From Mycoplasmopsis columbina (lineage in GTDB: Bacteria > Bacillota_I > Bacilli_A > Mycoplasmatales > Metamycoplasmataceae): DNA of 64,000 bases. The position numbers were made by a program, and so were the translations under genes. Shown here in pieces: positions 9,329 to 19,637 of this stretch. The DNA lies in assembly GCF_900660685.1 (NCBI RefSeq), contig NZ_LR215041.1:558001-622000 (forward strand), in the 5' to 3' direction. Below the pieces are notes generated by a model. The model did not search any database and was not told the DNA's origin. It worked only from the letters and a program-made list of their open reading frames with translations. How positions within the stretch are numbered: position 1 is the first letter of the stretch; every line of letters starts with the position of its first letter.

Positions 9329-10165
9329 ATGAATTTCACCTTAGAAGTTAAAAATGAAATTATAAACAAACAAAGACAACTTTCAAAAATTGAAGATTTT
9401 TTGAAAGGTTTTTTGTATGGTAAAGGACTTTTTGATTTAAATCAAAATATTATTTTTACAATTAAAAATAAAAATATTAGACAAAAAATTATTGCTTTCT
9501 TAGAATTGTTAAAAAAGAATTTTGTTCAAGATAAAATTAATATTTTGATTTTTCAACATCAGTTTAATTTAGACAATAAAATTAAAAATTTATCTAGTTT
9601 TTTTGCAGGACTTTTTTGTGCCTCTGGAACAATTAGTAATCTTGAAACTAGTTCTTATCATTTAGAAATTTCTTCTTTTTACGAAAGTTTTATTGATCAG
9701 GTTATTGAAAAATTAAATAACTATGATTTTAATTTTCAAAAAATTTATCGCAAACAAAAATATGTAATTTATATAAAAAGACAAGAAAAAATTGCTGATT
9801 TTTTAAAAGCCATTGAAGCAACAAATTCTTTTTTTAAGTTTGAAGATTCTAAAATTCAAAGAGATTATTTAAACAATATTAATCGAATTAATAATATTGA
9901 TTTTTCAAATATTGATCGTATCGCATCAGCAAATAAAAAACATATAGAAAACATTGAATACATGTATAAAAATAATTTAACACATAAATTTAATGAAAAT
10001 CAATTAAAAGTCTTTCAATTATTTTTAGAAAATCCCGGCGAAAGTTTACAAAGTATGGTTGATATTTTGAATGATAATGGTTTTAATATTTCCAAAAGTG
10101 GCTTAAATCACTGATTGATTAAGTTAAATAAAATAGTGATTGAAAACAAAAATAAAAATCTTTAA
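9329..10165 (+). CDS. whiA: WhiA family DNA-binding protein
   Basis: 278 residues starting MNFTLEVKNEI, the typical WhiA N-terminus. WhiA combines an N-terminal LAGLIDADG-homing-endonuclease-like fold (residues about 1-180, degenerate and non-catalytic) with a C-terminal helix-turn-helix (about 195-275). The latter is seen here as DFSNIDRIASANKKHIENI, then FLENPGESLQSMVDILNDNG and SKSGLNHWL. In Firmicutes it influences cell division and chromosome segregation; its role in wall-less bacteria is unknown. Followed by holA after 12 nt. Confidence 0.88.
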
Positions 10166-10177
10166 TAAAATATAGAC

Positions 10178-11143
10178 ATGAGTAAACAAAATTTATATTT
10201 TTTTTCTAGCAGTGAGCCTTTTTTAGTGAATCGAGAAATAAAAAATTTATCTAAAATTTACAATTTAGATGTTGTAAATATTTTTTATGAAAAAAATGAA
10301 GACATAGAAAAAATTATTTTTGCTCTTGATAACGTGGATCTTTTTTTAACGAAAAAAATTTATGTTATCAAGGATTTAATTTTTTTTGAAAAATCTATTA
10401 ATAAGAAAGATGAATTTTTAACTGAACAATTAATAAATGCTATTGAAAAAACAGAACACATTGTAATTTTCAATAATTCTAACATCCTTAAAGAGAAAGA
10501 TATTTATCAAAACTTTTTTACTAAAAAACTTATTTCACAGATGAATATGAAAATAAAAATGTTGAATTCTTTAAATGAAAATGAATTGATCAATTTTGTT
10601 ATAGACAAGGTAAAAGAAAATGGCGGAAGTATAAATTTTGTTAATGCTTCATTATTGATTTCTAAAACTGCTAACAATTTATCTTTAATTAATACAGAAA
10701 TTGAAAAACTACTAAATTTTGAAAAAAATATTCAAACAGAAACAATAAATTCATTAGTTGAAACTATCAATATAGATGATCCTTTTGGTTTTGTAAATTC
10801 CATTGAAAGTAATGATTTTGCAATTATTTGACAAAAATATTATGAAAAACTTGTTTTAGGAACTCCTATTTCTATGTTGATTGCACAATTGTCACAACAT
10901 TTAATTTTATGTCATCAAATTTATGCTTATTATTCTATAAATAAGAGTTTAGATCAATTGGCTAACGATTTAAAAATCAATATTTTTCGTGTAAAAAAAG
11001 TGAATCAATCTTTAAAAAAAATGGGTATTAAAAAGGTAAAACATTTACTTATTGCTCTTGCTAATTTAGATCATAATATTAAAAATGGTTTAATAGATGA
11101 ACAAAAAGGTTTTGAACATTTTTTAATTAAATATTTTGTATAA
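10178..11143 (+). CDS. holA: DNA polymerase III delta subunit
   Basis: 321-residue clamp-loader subunit that opens the beta sliding clamp. The N-terminal domain starts NLYFFSSSEPFLVNREI, equivalent to the YLLYGEEPYLI of HolA. The domain II/III pattern follows (KTANNLSLINTEIEKLLNF, then DDPFGFVNSIESND) and ends in the helical collar domain. One TGA Trp at codon 218. Very low sequence conservation is usual for this family. Downstream of whiA by 12 nt and directly upstream of the RNase P RNA. Confidence 0.85.
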
Positions 11144-11148
11144 TTTTG

Positions 11149-11440
11149 CTATCACATTGGTCAACAGCTATTTGTATAAAATAGAGGAAAGTCCACGCTA
11201 ACACAATCTGCGATGATTGTAGTGTTCATGCTGAGCCCAATAAGCTCAGGCCTAGACGACTAGTGCCACAGAGACGAGAATTGTGAAACGCGGTAAACTC
11301 CATGAGTTAGAAACCCAAATATTGGTAGGGGAACCCTTTCGATAGAATAATGAATTGACAAAGGGAACTAAAATTATTTTAGTTAGATAAATTGTTGACA
11401 CCTTGCAAAAGGAACAAAACGTGGCTTATAGATGTGTTAC
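11149..11440 (+). ncRNA. rnpB: RNase P RNA (type B)
   Basis: Ribozyme that trims tRNA 5' ends. Conserved blocks in order: GAGGAAAGTCC (11184-11194), CAGAGACGAGA near 11270, GAAACGCGGTAAACTCC near 11286, and the 3' GGCTTATAG at 11423-11431. The 5' TATCACAT and 3' ATGTGTTA strands pair as P1, which sets the ends to within a few nt. It starts only a few nt after holA, so it may be processed from a holA transcript or carry its own promoter within holA. Confidence 0.97.
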
Positions 11441-11463
11441 CTCCTTTTTAAGGAGGTTTTTTA
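11439..11463 (+). terminator. Terminator of rnpB
   Basis: Stem ACCTCCTT (11439-11446) and AAGGAGGT (11450-11457), followed by T6. Confidence 0.9.
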
Positions 11464-11532
11464 TTTTCTTTAATTTTTATTTCAAAAATCAATAAAATAG
11501 AAGTATGAATAATTTAAAGACAATAATAACTT

Positions 11533-12206
11533 ATGAAACATTCAAAAAAATTAGACAATAAAATTGCGTATGGTGAAAATTTATATACCACTTTAATTGA
11601 AAAAATAATTTATGAACCTCACAGATATGTTAGTAATTTTAGATTATCGAATCCAAAAGAGAAAATAATTCAAAATCTGTCACAAAGCAGAGAAATTAAA
11701 TTTGGTGATTTTATTGAAGAAATTGCAAATTTATATATTTAGAAGAAAGGTTTTGAATTAATAAATAAAAAAACAATATTTTAGAGAAAACAATAGACAA
11801 ATAATATATGATGGATTTTTCAAGAATGAAAATAAAATTTTTGTTTTAGAAATAAAAATTAGAGATGATCATGATAGCACAAAAAAGTTGATCAAATTCA
11901 AAATTTTTTTAGCAAAATTAAGTTAGCCATAGATTTATTTCCAAATTATAAAATAAATGGATGCTTTTGATTTATTGACGATTCTTTACATAAAAATAAA
12001 AAATTTTATTTAAGAGAATTCAAAATTATACATTTAATAATGTTGATTTGAATATCTATTATGGAAAAGAATTTTTTGACTTTTTAAACTATGAAAATAC
12101 TTGATTTAAAATAATTTCTTATTTAAAAATGTACAAAAATGAAAATAAAAAAGAATATCTTGCTATTCCTGATTTTAAAACTAGTGAAAAATTTTGAAAA
12201 CTTTAA
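11533..12206 (+). pseudogene. Decayed type II restriction endonuclease (HinfI/HpyAIV-like)
   Basis: The first 69 codons are open (MKHSKKLDNKIAYGENLYTT and KIIQNLSQSREIKFGDFIEE) and stop at TAG 11740. Homologous sequence continues in other frames: NRQIIYDGFFKN, then VLEIKIRDDHDSTKK near 11850-11885 (a PD-(D/E)xK-like core), INGCFWFIDDSLHKN near 11950, and YYGKEFFDFLNYENTWFKII near 12060. At least three frameshifts and several stops break it. It resembles R.HpyAIV/HinfI-type enzymes, most of which cut GANTC; that specificity is inference. The matching methyltransferase remnant follows with an apparent deletion at the junction near 12206. Confidence 0.75.
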
Positions 12207-13241
12207 AAAAAGCCTAAAAAAATTTTCGATTTTGTTTTTCCTGATACTCCATATTTTATGAAAATTCCAAAAGACAAAAAATTGTTACGTGTTGAAGGTA
12301 GTGAATTTAACAGATACGTCGATGAATGAGATCAATTCCCATCGATGGATAGTTACAAAGCATTTACTAAAAATAACTTTCTGAAGTTAGGGACTACTTA
12401 AAGATTATGGCGCAATTTATGTAATTTCAGGTATGCAATCAATTTATGAAATTGATTCAATTTTAAGAGAACTTGGTTTTTTAGTTATTAATGATATTGT
12501 TAAAAAAATCAAATTCTCTCCCAAATTTTGGGGGTAAACGTTTAAATAACAGGCATGAAACTTTAATTATTGCAACTAAAAATAAGAATTCAAAATTCAC
12601 ATTCAACTATAAAACAGGGAAATTCATCAACGGAGGAAAACAAATGGGATCTGTATGAACTTTCCTTGTTTGTTCTGGAAATGAAAGAATTAAAGATTAA
12701 AATGATAATAAGCTCATAACACTCAAAACCTGAAACATTTTTACATAGAATAATTACACTTTTTACTAAAATAGGTGGCATTATACTTGATTCTTTTGGT
12801 GACACAATGACAATAGCTGTTGTTGCAAAGCAAACAGGTCGTCAATATACAATGATTGATATGGACAAAAAATATTTAAAATATGGTTAGAAAAGAATTG
12901 ATTAAACAAAAGAACAAATTGGTGATGTTGAAAAAGCAATATTTGACAGAAAACCTTTAAAAGTAAGCATGAAGGAAATGATTGAAAACAATTTTTTTAC
13001 CATCGGAGAAGGTTTTTATACAATCAATAGTTATGAAACAAAATTAATGACTGTAGATGCTAAATTAGAATTTGATGGCATAGTTGAATCTATGCACGAA
13101 ATAGCTGGAAAAATGCTTCATAAAACCATGAGATTTAATGCTTTTGATCATCTTTATGTTAAAAGAAATAATCAGTTTGTAAGCATTGATGAAATTAGAA
13201 ACAATTATTGTCAATTTAAATTAGCAAATTCTCTAAATTAA
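12207..13241 (+). pseudogene. Decayed N6-adenine DNA methyltransferase with RAMA domain
   Basis: Remnant of a beta-class adenine methyltransferase of the HinfI/CcrM type. Recognisable pieces in shifted frames: IFDFVFPDTPYFM (motif IV, DPPY changed to DTPY) at about 12220-12262, LLKDYGAIYVISGMQS at about 12400-12440, GGKRLNNRHETLIIATKN near 12530, and GKQMGSVWTF near 12640. Then come PETFLHRIITLFTK near 12735 and LDSFGDTMTIAVVAK (motif I, DPFxGTGT eroded) near 12790. The C-terminal RAMA domain survives as a 90-codon open frame at 12969-13241 (VESMHEIAGKMLHK). The N-terminus is missing. Multiple frameshifts and stops make it non-functional. Confidence 0.8.
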
Positions 13242-13262
13242 GCTTTTTTAAAGCTTTTTTTA
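13240..13262 (+). terminator. Terminator after the methyltransferase remnant
   Basis: Stem AAGCTTT (13240-13246) and AAAGCTT (13250-13256), then a T run. Confidence 0.8.
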
Positions 13263-13320
13263 TTTATTAAATTTATAATACAATATTGAAACTAAAATAA
13301 TTAAAGTTAAAGGAGATAAC

Positions 13321-14424
13321 ATGTCATTAAAAGCGGGAATTGTTGGTTTACCAAATGTAGGTAAAAGTACATTGTTTAGTGCTCTAACTAAATATCAAGT
13401 TGAAGCAAGTAACTATGCTTTTACTACTATTGAGCCAAATATTAGCAGTGTTCCTTTAAAAGATCAAAGACTCTATGATTTAGCTAAAATAGTTAATCCT
13501 GACAAAATAGTCCCAGCAACTTTTGATTTTGTTGATATTGCTGGATTAGTTAAAGGTGCTTCTAAAGGTGAAGGTTTAGGAAATAAATTTTTAGGTAACA
13601 TTAGACAAGTTGATGCAATTATTCATGTTGTGCGTTGTTTTGAAAATAAAGATATTATGCATGTACATAATGAGGTAAATCCTGTCGCAGATATGGAAGT
13701 TATTAACCTAGAATTAATTCTTGCTGACTTAGAAACTGTTAATAATGTAATCAATAGAATTAACAAAAAAGCAAAAAGCGGAGATAAGAGTGCCATCTTA
13801 GAGCAAAATTTAGCTATCAAAATTAGAGATGTTTTAGAAACTAATAATTTTGCGAATACTATAGTAAATAACCTAAATGAAGAAGAAATCAAAATTTTAA
13901 AAAGTTATCAATTATTAACAGCTAAACCAATGATTTATGTTGCGAACTTATCGGCTGAACAAATAAGTGATTATCAAAACGATCCTCTTTTTAAAAAATT
14001 AGAATCTTCCATAGGTGGAAAAAATAAAATTATTCCTATTTCTGTCCAATTAGAATCAGAAATTGCCCAAATGAATGATGCAGAAAGTAAAGAATGATTA
14101 GACAGTTATCAAATTAAATATAGTGGTTTAGATTATTTAACTAGAGAAACATTTGATTTATTAAATTTAAAAACTTACTTTACTGCTGGAAAAGTTGAAG
14201 TAAGAGCATGAGTTTATAAAAATGGAATGCAAGCACCACAATGTGCCGGTATTATTCATACGGATTTTGAAAAAAAATTTATTAAAGCTGATGTTATTAG
14301 TTTTGAAGATTTTATTAATTTAGGCGGAGAAAATGGTGCTAGAAACGCCGGTAAAATTCGAAGCGAAGGAAAAAATTATATAATGCAAGATGGGGATATT
14401 TGTCATTTTAAATTTGGTAAATAA
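13321..14424 (+). CDS. ychF: Redox/translation-associated ATPase YchF (Obg family)
   Basis: 367 residues, the usual YchF length. P-loop [14 protein letters not shown] at residues 9-22; G2/G3 as [21 protein letters not shown] near 65-85. The G4 position is noncanonical, as expected for this ATP-preferring family member. A helical hairpin follows (residues about 130-190) and a C-terminal TGS-like domain with [13 protein letters not shown] and GDICHFKF. Ribosome-associated in other bacteria. A strong AAAGGAG precedes the ATG. Two TGA Trp near residues 259 and 297. Confidence 0.97.
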
Positions 14425-14436
14425 ACCTATTTTATT

Positions 14437-14510
14437 GGGGGTTTCGTATAATGGCATTACTGCAGTCTCCAAAACTGTTTATAAGGGTTCGAATCCTTTA
14501 ACCCCCGCCA
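14437..14510 (+). tRNA. tRNA-Trp (anticodon CCA)
   Basis: Acceptor GGGGGTT (14437-14443) pairs with AACCCCC (14500-14506), and CCA is encoded. Anticodon stem GCAGT/ACTGT holds loop CTCCAAA, giving CCA, which reads UGG only. A second tRNA-Trp with UCA must exist elsewhere to read the abundant UGA codons. Placed directly after ychF, before a strong terminator. Confidence 0.93.
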
Positions 14511-14519
14511 TATGAAAAC

Positions 14520-14550
14520 AAGGAATGCAATCTGCATTCCTTTTCTTTTT
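14520..14550 (+). terminator. Terminator after tRNA-Trp
   Basis: Arms AAGGAATGCA (14520-14529) and TGCATTCCTT (14533-14542), then a T-rich tract. It also lies just past the stop of the convergent gene. Confidence 0.85.
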
Positions 14551-15037
14551 AAACATAAACAACTAATAAAGAAATTAAAACAAAAACCAAACCAAACAAA
14601 AACATTAAATAATAAATTAATTTATTTTTTTTAACTTCAAATTTATGCGAATTATCTAATTCATCATATTTTTCTTCTAATGTTTTTAATCTCAATTTTT
14701 GAATAGCAGTCATTTTTTTTAATTTTAATTCATTAATTTCACTTTTTAATTTATCCTTTTCTCTATTCTTTCTAAATTTAAAAAATGAATTAGCAAAAAA
14801 ATTACTGTTTATTAAAAATCCAAAAATTCCTCCGACTAAATTTATAACTCCAAAAACTAACAAGGCATCACTATTAGATTGTTTCAATTTATATCTTTTT
14901 CCATCAGCTAACAATTTATCTTTATTAACATAAAAAATAATTAATGCTAAAGTTATTGCCAAAATTATGATTATTATTCAATAAATTATTCTTTTTAAAG
15001 TAAAAGATTCTTTTAATTTTAATTTAAATGAATTCAT
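14549..15037 (-). CDS. Small membrane protein of unknown function
   Basis: 162 residues with four hydrophobic helices, arranged as two hairpin pairs. The first sits at about residues 19-38 (IIYWIIIIILAITLALIIFY), the second near 60-75 and the last at about 140-160. Between them is a charged coiled-coil-like stretch of about 60 residues (NREKDKLKSEINELKLKKMT). The start ATG at 15037 adds 25 residues and one TGA Trp to the track-length frame and gives a basic N-terminus ahead of the first helix. No family recognised. The neighbouring DUF402 and metalloprotease genes run in the same direction. Confidence 0.65.
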
Positions 15038-15059
15038 AATATTAATTATTACACACTAA

Positions 15060-15110
15060 GAATAAAAAAAGAAAGTTATTACACAAAATTTAATTTTGTT
15101 TAAACTTTCT
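15060..15110 (-). terminator. Terminator of the DUF402 gene
   Basis: Two-tier stem: AGAAAGTT (15070-15077) with AACTTTCT (15103-15110), and inside it ACAAAAT with ATTTTGT. The minus strand continues into a T run. The inner stem includes the DUF402 stop codon. Confidence 0.7.
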
Positions 15111-15719
15111 ATTTTTAAAAACTATTTTTGTTTTTTTAGCTCTGAAATTTTGACTTAATGATTTATCTTTCTTAGCTAAATTAATGTAATAATCAATAAT
15201 TTCTTGACTATTATAATATTCTTTGTTGAGATGTTTATTAACTACATCTTCTAAAGCTTTTTCAATCCTATTTACCAATTCTAATGGATAGTTATATTTT
15301 TTTCTATTTTCATCAAATTCTTCTAAATCTACTATAGAAAGATTTTTACCAGGATATTTCTTAACATCAATATCAAAATCAATAAATTTAATCGTGTTGT
15401 CTTCATAAATTGGTTTAGAAGATAAATTTATGTAAATATAGTTATTCTTAGGTTTTAAAAGAACTAATGCATTAGACATTTCATTTTTAGGCAAAAATCA
15501 AATTACAGGATCTCTATATATTCAATCTCTTTTTTTGGTTTCAGCAACCTTAGTTTTAGATAAAAATAAAACATAATGTTGTTCTGTGTTTCTTAAGACT
15601 TTTACACCATTTCATTGTCTATATAGTTCTCCATTATACTTATATGCTTGAACATTGATAATAGATCCAAGCAAAGGAAAGACTATCTTCTTTTCTTGTT
15701 GATTGTTATTAGTATTCAT
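15090..15719 (-). CDS. DUF402 (Ntdp-like) protein
   Basis: 209 residues matching the DUF402 fold, whose Staphylococcus and Bacillus members (Ntdp/YgaC) hydrolyse nucleoside di- and triphosphates. Seen: an N-terminal beta region with QAYKYNGELYRQW, then RDPVIWFLPK, a YIYINLSSKPIYEDNTIKFI strand pair with acidic residues DFDIDVKKYPG, and DLEEFDENRKKYNYPLELV. Order and acidic positions agree with metal-binding DUF402 enzymes. Activity here is inferred from family. Starts ATG at 15719; a short gap separates it from the upstream metalloprotease. Confidence 0.75.
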
Positions 15720-15744
15720 AATTCATTATTTATTATATATTTAA

Positions 15745-17815
15745 TTAATTAATTGTATTTATTTTTATTTGATAAGTTTGTTTAATTGGATCACTTATTT
15801 TAGAAATTCATTCGTATGTAGAATTTGTTTTATAGTAAGTATTTTGTTCCGCGTCCGAGTTAATTATAGGTCTTTTAGGCAATGGATTAGTATTGAATTC
15901 AGTAAATAATTCATTGTCTTGAATAATTTCATCATTGTTCAAATCTTTTCATAAACTAAGAGAACTATTTTTATCAATAGAATCAACTCTAAAATAGTCA
16001 GTATAGTAAGAAATATATTTTTGAGGTAAATCATCCAAAATATCATTTGGTTTAATTATTGCATTAGAAATTTCACTTTGTGCTTTTATAGGTTTATTCA
16101 AACCTCTAAAGTTAATTATAGGAATGTAATTAATTTTAGTTACAACTTTTTTGCCATTTACACTATAAACTAACCCTTTAAAATCATTTGAAGGTAAATA
16201 ACCAGTCAGTCTCATATTATTCAAGTATTTTTCATCAGTTTTAATAGAAAAACTACTGTGTGCTCCATTTATAATGTTATAAACCGTTTGATTCTTCATT
16301 TGGGCAATAACTTTTCCATATCCCATTGATTCTAAAAATAATTTGTAAAACAATTTATAAAGCGGTGTTCGACTAGTTTCTTTGCCAGTTGCTTCATCTT
16401 TATCAACTAATTCATAGGCTCATAAGTTATTTTTAAAATTTTGTTTACTTGTGTTAGAAAATACTATACCATTACTAAAAACTCTAGATCAATCATTAAC
16501 ATAGGAATCATTTGAAAAAATAAGAGAATTTCCATTACTTAGATAACCTGAACCATAATAATTTTGAAAAATTTTAAAATTATTTTTTCCTTGAAAATAG
16601 TTAATGTTATACCTTTGATTTTCAAGAGGTGAATCATAGAAAGGAATATATGCATATTTGATTCATTCTCTAGGAATTAATTCAATAATAGAATAATAAT
16701 AAGCTAAATTATCGGGTTCATAACTAGAAATTGCATAGTCAGAATTTTTTTCTCTATTGTTTGGTTTAAAGGTAATTTTGTTATTTGAGTTTTCTGCCAA
16801 TATTTTTAATTTTTTTAATAATTCCTTGTAAACAGAATTATCATTAGTGTTTCCTAAGTCGAATAAATCTTTTGTATTTAATAAACGACCAATAAAATTA
16901 GAATTTTCAATTAATTTTCCATTATAAATTACTCCATTATTATCAAGATAATTTGGATCATTTTCTTTTTCATAATTCAAATAAAACTTAAATAGATTAA
17001 CAAAATCTGAATAAAAATAACTTTCAGTTCCGGCAGGATTTTCTTCAGTACGATAAGTGAATTTAGTAAATGCATTATGTACTGGCGCATAATCTACATA
17101 AGAATTTGCTCAATGGTGAGTGTATTCATGAAAAAGTGTAGAAAAAATGTCTTTGACTTTTTGGGCTATTGTAAATCCTTTTTCAGCAATAATTGGAGTG
17201 CTAATATAAATTCTTTTTGAATTAGTATAGTAAACACCTTTTGATGTACCGTCAATAAAACGAGAATCATTTATATTAACTGAATCAAGAAAAATTGCTT
17301 CTGGTCCATATGATTGACGAGCATAAAAATAATTGGCTAAAAGTGCTAGACCGGGTTGTTTTAATAAATAACGTTTTTGATTAATAACTTCATTATTTCT
17401 TGAATCTTTTTCAACGTATGATCCATATGAATAGTCTCTAAACTTGATTCCTAAAATTGGATCAGTATACTCAATTGCACCTGAATCTTTTTCAATTGAA
17501 AAATATTTTTCTTTTAATCAATTATTTGGATCATTATTTAACTGATCAATTTTTTCCTTAACATCATTTGAATAAATGTAATTAGGATCATAATTAATTT
17601 TTAGAAAATCACTTTTTGTAACAACATAATCATCTTCTTCTTTTAATGGAGTAATAGTTAAATTACCTCTGTTGTTGTTTATTGGAGTAGTAAAAATTGA
17701 ATTACCTAAAATGTAATTTGAAATTACTAAATAACCAACAATTCCTATTGTTCCAAGAGTTAAAATGAGACTAATGAAAATAATTCAATTTTTTTTGTTT
17801 CTCTTTTTTTTCATA
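15745..17815 (-). pseudogene. HExxH metalloprotease, N-terminal anchor split by a frameshift
   Basis: The open frame from 15745 to 17760 encodes about 670 residues with the zinc motif HEYTHHW (His codon at 17128-17130) and no other recognised domain. It resembles the mycoplasma MYPU_1760-type surface metalloproteases. The expected start is the ATG at 17815 (MKKKRNKKNWIIFISLIL), but it is one frame off. Read as written, the signal anchor runs into stop 17705, and the protease frame has TAA at 17761-17763. Removing one A in TTTTAAACT (about 17759-17764) restores an intact anchor and enzyme. It may be a real mutation, a sequence error or recoding. Apart from this it is intact, so the decay would be recent. 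Confidence 0.7.
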
Positions 17816-17945
17816 TTATTGATCCTAAATAATTCATTTTTTATATTTTTATAACAAAATATATTACTATTAATTTTATTTCTTAAATCAAAAAGTTTAT
17901 ATAGAAATTATTCATATTTTTGCTAGTTTAAAAATATTTTTTCAT

Positions 17946-17951
17946 TATAAT
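17946..17951 (+). promoter_or_regulatory. Putative -10 box for rpmF
   Basis: TATAAT 68 nt before the rpmF ATG. The remaining 17816-18018 gap is AT-rich, with only the AAGGAGG ribosome binding site (18008-18014) recognisable. Confidence 0.5.
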
Positions 17952-18018
17952 AGTAAAGAATTTATTGCGCATAAAAATTAAATTTAATAAATAAAAGTAT
18001 ACTTTATAAGGAGGACGT

Positions 18019-18219
18019 ATGGCTATAGTTCCAAAACGTAAAACATCGAAACAACGTAAGCACAAAAGACGTACTCATCATGCTTTACCAGTTCAAAACT
18101 TAATTTCATGTACAAACTGTTCTCACATGATTCAACAACACACAGTTTGCTATTCATGTGGTTTTTACAAGGGACAAAAAGTTGAGGGCTACAAAAGTTT
18201 AGACTCACGTAGTGAATAA
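18019..18219 (+). CDS. rpmF: Ribosomal protein L32
   Basis: 66-residue 50S protein: MAIVPKRKTSKQRKHKRR, then a zinc ribbon with CTNC (residues 31-34) and CYSC (44-47). All four Cys are present, so it is a zinc-binding (C+) form. AAGGAGG precedes the ATG. Single-gene transcript with its own terminator. Confidence 0.97.
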   Translation: MAIVPKRKTSKQRKHKRRTHHALPVQNLISCTNCSHMIQQHTVCYSCGFYKGQKVEGYKSLDSRSE

Positions 18220-18224
18220 TAATG

Positions 18225-18260
18225 AAACATATTCGTTTTAGTTCGAATATGTTTTTTATT
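18225..18260 (+). terminator. Terminator of rpmF
   Basis: Stem AAACATATTCG (18225-18235) and CGAATATGTTT (18244-18254), then T-rich. Confidence 0.9.
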
Positions 18261-18277
18261 TGTTAATATTTATTATT

Positions 18278-18736
18278 ATGAATTTAAACACTATTTTTAT
18301 TTGTGATACAGACACTGTTTGTGGTTTAGGTGGGCCTATTAATGATAATACTTTAAAGACTATTTTTGAGTTGAAACAACGTCCACTAAATAAAAAAATT
18401 ATGATTTTAGTTGGTTCGATTGAACAGGCAAAACAATTTAAAGAATGAAACAATGAAGCGACCGAATGAGCTAAACAATATTGACCAGGAGCTTTTTCAA
18501 TCATTGTTAACAATCAAGGTTTTAGAATGCCAAAATGTTCACAATTATGCCAATTTTTAATCGATAATGGTCCTATGTATGTCACTAGTGCAAATATTTC
18601 TGGATATTTACCAATTGAATTAAGTGAAGCTAAAAAAATTTTTCCTCAAGTTAAAAACATTTATTCTTTTAATTGTCAGAAAACTAATCAAGCAAGTGCC
18701 ATTTATCATCTTGAAACTAAAAAATGAATAAGATAA
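18278..18736 (+). CDS. tsaC: Sua5/YciO/YrdC family protein (TsaC-like)
   Basis: 152 residues with the TsaC signature: TDTVCGLGG at residues 11-19 (substrate pocket), KQRPLNKKIMILV, WPGAFSIIV and the TSANISG block near 108. TsaC forms threonylcarbamoyl-AMP for the t6A37 modification of ANN-reading tRNAs. Shorter than typical (about 180-200) and lacking the C-terminal Sua5 domain. No clear Shine-Dalgarno precedes ATG 18278; an upstream in-frame TTG at 18260 is possible but less likely. Converges on rpsR with a shared bidirectional hairpin. Confidence 0.85.
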
Positions 18737-18765
18737 AAAAACAGGAAATGTTTTCCTGTTTTTTT
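18735..18765. terminator. Bidirectional terminator between tsaC and rpsR
   Basis: Near-perfect stem AAAAAAACAGGAAA (18735-18748) and TTTTCCTGTTTTTTT (18751-18765) with T runs on both strands. Confidence 0.9.
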
Positions 18766-18774
18766 ATCAAATTA

Positions 18775-19065
18775 TTAGTTATTTGATGGTGTAGTTGTTG
18801 TGGTTGCTGATTTAACAACACGTACACGTTCTTTTGCATAAGGCATTAAAGCCATAAAACGTGCTCTTTTAATTGCTGTTGCAATTTTTCTTTGGTCTTT
18901 TGCACAAGCACCAGAAACACTTCTTGGTTTGATTTGTCCTGTGCCACTAACAAATTTGTTTAATGTTTCAACATCTTTGAAATCAACGTAATTAATTTTT
19001 TGTTCACATAATACACATTTACGACGTTTGTTGTAACCTGATTTTTTAGAATTTTTCTTAAACAT
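18775..19065 (-). CDS. rpsR: Ribosomal protein S18
   Basis: 96-residue 30S protein that heterodimerises with S6. Core RKCVLCEQKINYVDFKD (with a CxxC pair), then GQIKPRSVSGACAKDQRKIATAIKRARFMALMPY. The C-terminal tail is Thr-rich. Last gene of rpsF-ssb-rpsR, 19 nt after ssb. Good Shine-Dalgarno AAGGAG before the ATG. Confidence 0.97.
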   Translation of the reverse strand: MFKKNSKKSGYNKRRKCVLCEQKINYVDFKDVETLNKFVSGTGQIKPRSVSGACAKDQRKIATAIKRARFMALMPYAKERVRVVKSATTTTTPSNN

Positions 19066-19084
19066 AAATTCTCCTTAGTAATAA

Positions 19085-19603
19085 TTAATCATCTATATCA
19101 TCACCTGTTATTGGTGGTAATCTAAAACCGCTAATAAATTCGCTGTCTGATGTTTGATTTCAATCTTCGGTTTCACTGGCCATTTTAGGTGGAAGATTAT
19201 TAGATTTTAATGGTTGTTTAAAGTTGTTGTTATAAGAATTATTTTGTGAATAAGAAGAATTTTTATTTCTTCTCATTTCTCTTACTTCTCTTGTTTCTAA
19301 TGACATAATTGAATCAACAACTACGTCCAATGAACGAACTGTTTGCCCATTTTTATCTTGATATTGTGAGCTTTGCAATGAACCTTCTACTGAAACTAAA
19401 TCGCCTTTTTGTAAGTAAGAATTAACATATTCAGCAGTTGATCTTCAAGCTATGAAAGGAAGATAATCTGTAATATCTGAATTATTAGAATTTCTACGAT
19501 TAATAGCAATCACTCCTCTTACATATGGAACACCAGAAGGTGATTGAAAAAATCTTACATCATTACTAATTCTTCCTATTAGAATAACTTTATTCATGTT
19601 CAT
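19085..19603 (-). CDS. ssb: Single-stranded DNA-binding protein
   Basis: 172 residues. OB fold at 1-115 (MNMNKVILIGRISNDVRF, YLPFIAWRSTAEYVNSYLQKGDLVSVEGSLQS, then VDSIMSLETRE). An Asn/Ser-rich disordered linker follows, then an acidic tip ending TGDDIDD; it differs from the canonical DDDIPF peptide but is likewise acidic. The start at 19603 is preferred over the second ATG because AGGAGG lies at the right spacing only for it. Middle gene of the S6-SSB-S18 operon. Confidence 0.95.
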
Positions 19604-19637
19604 TTGCTCCTCCTATAAAACAACTTTCAAAAAAGAA

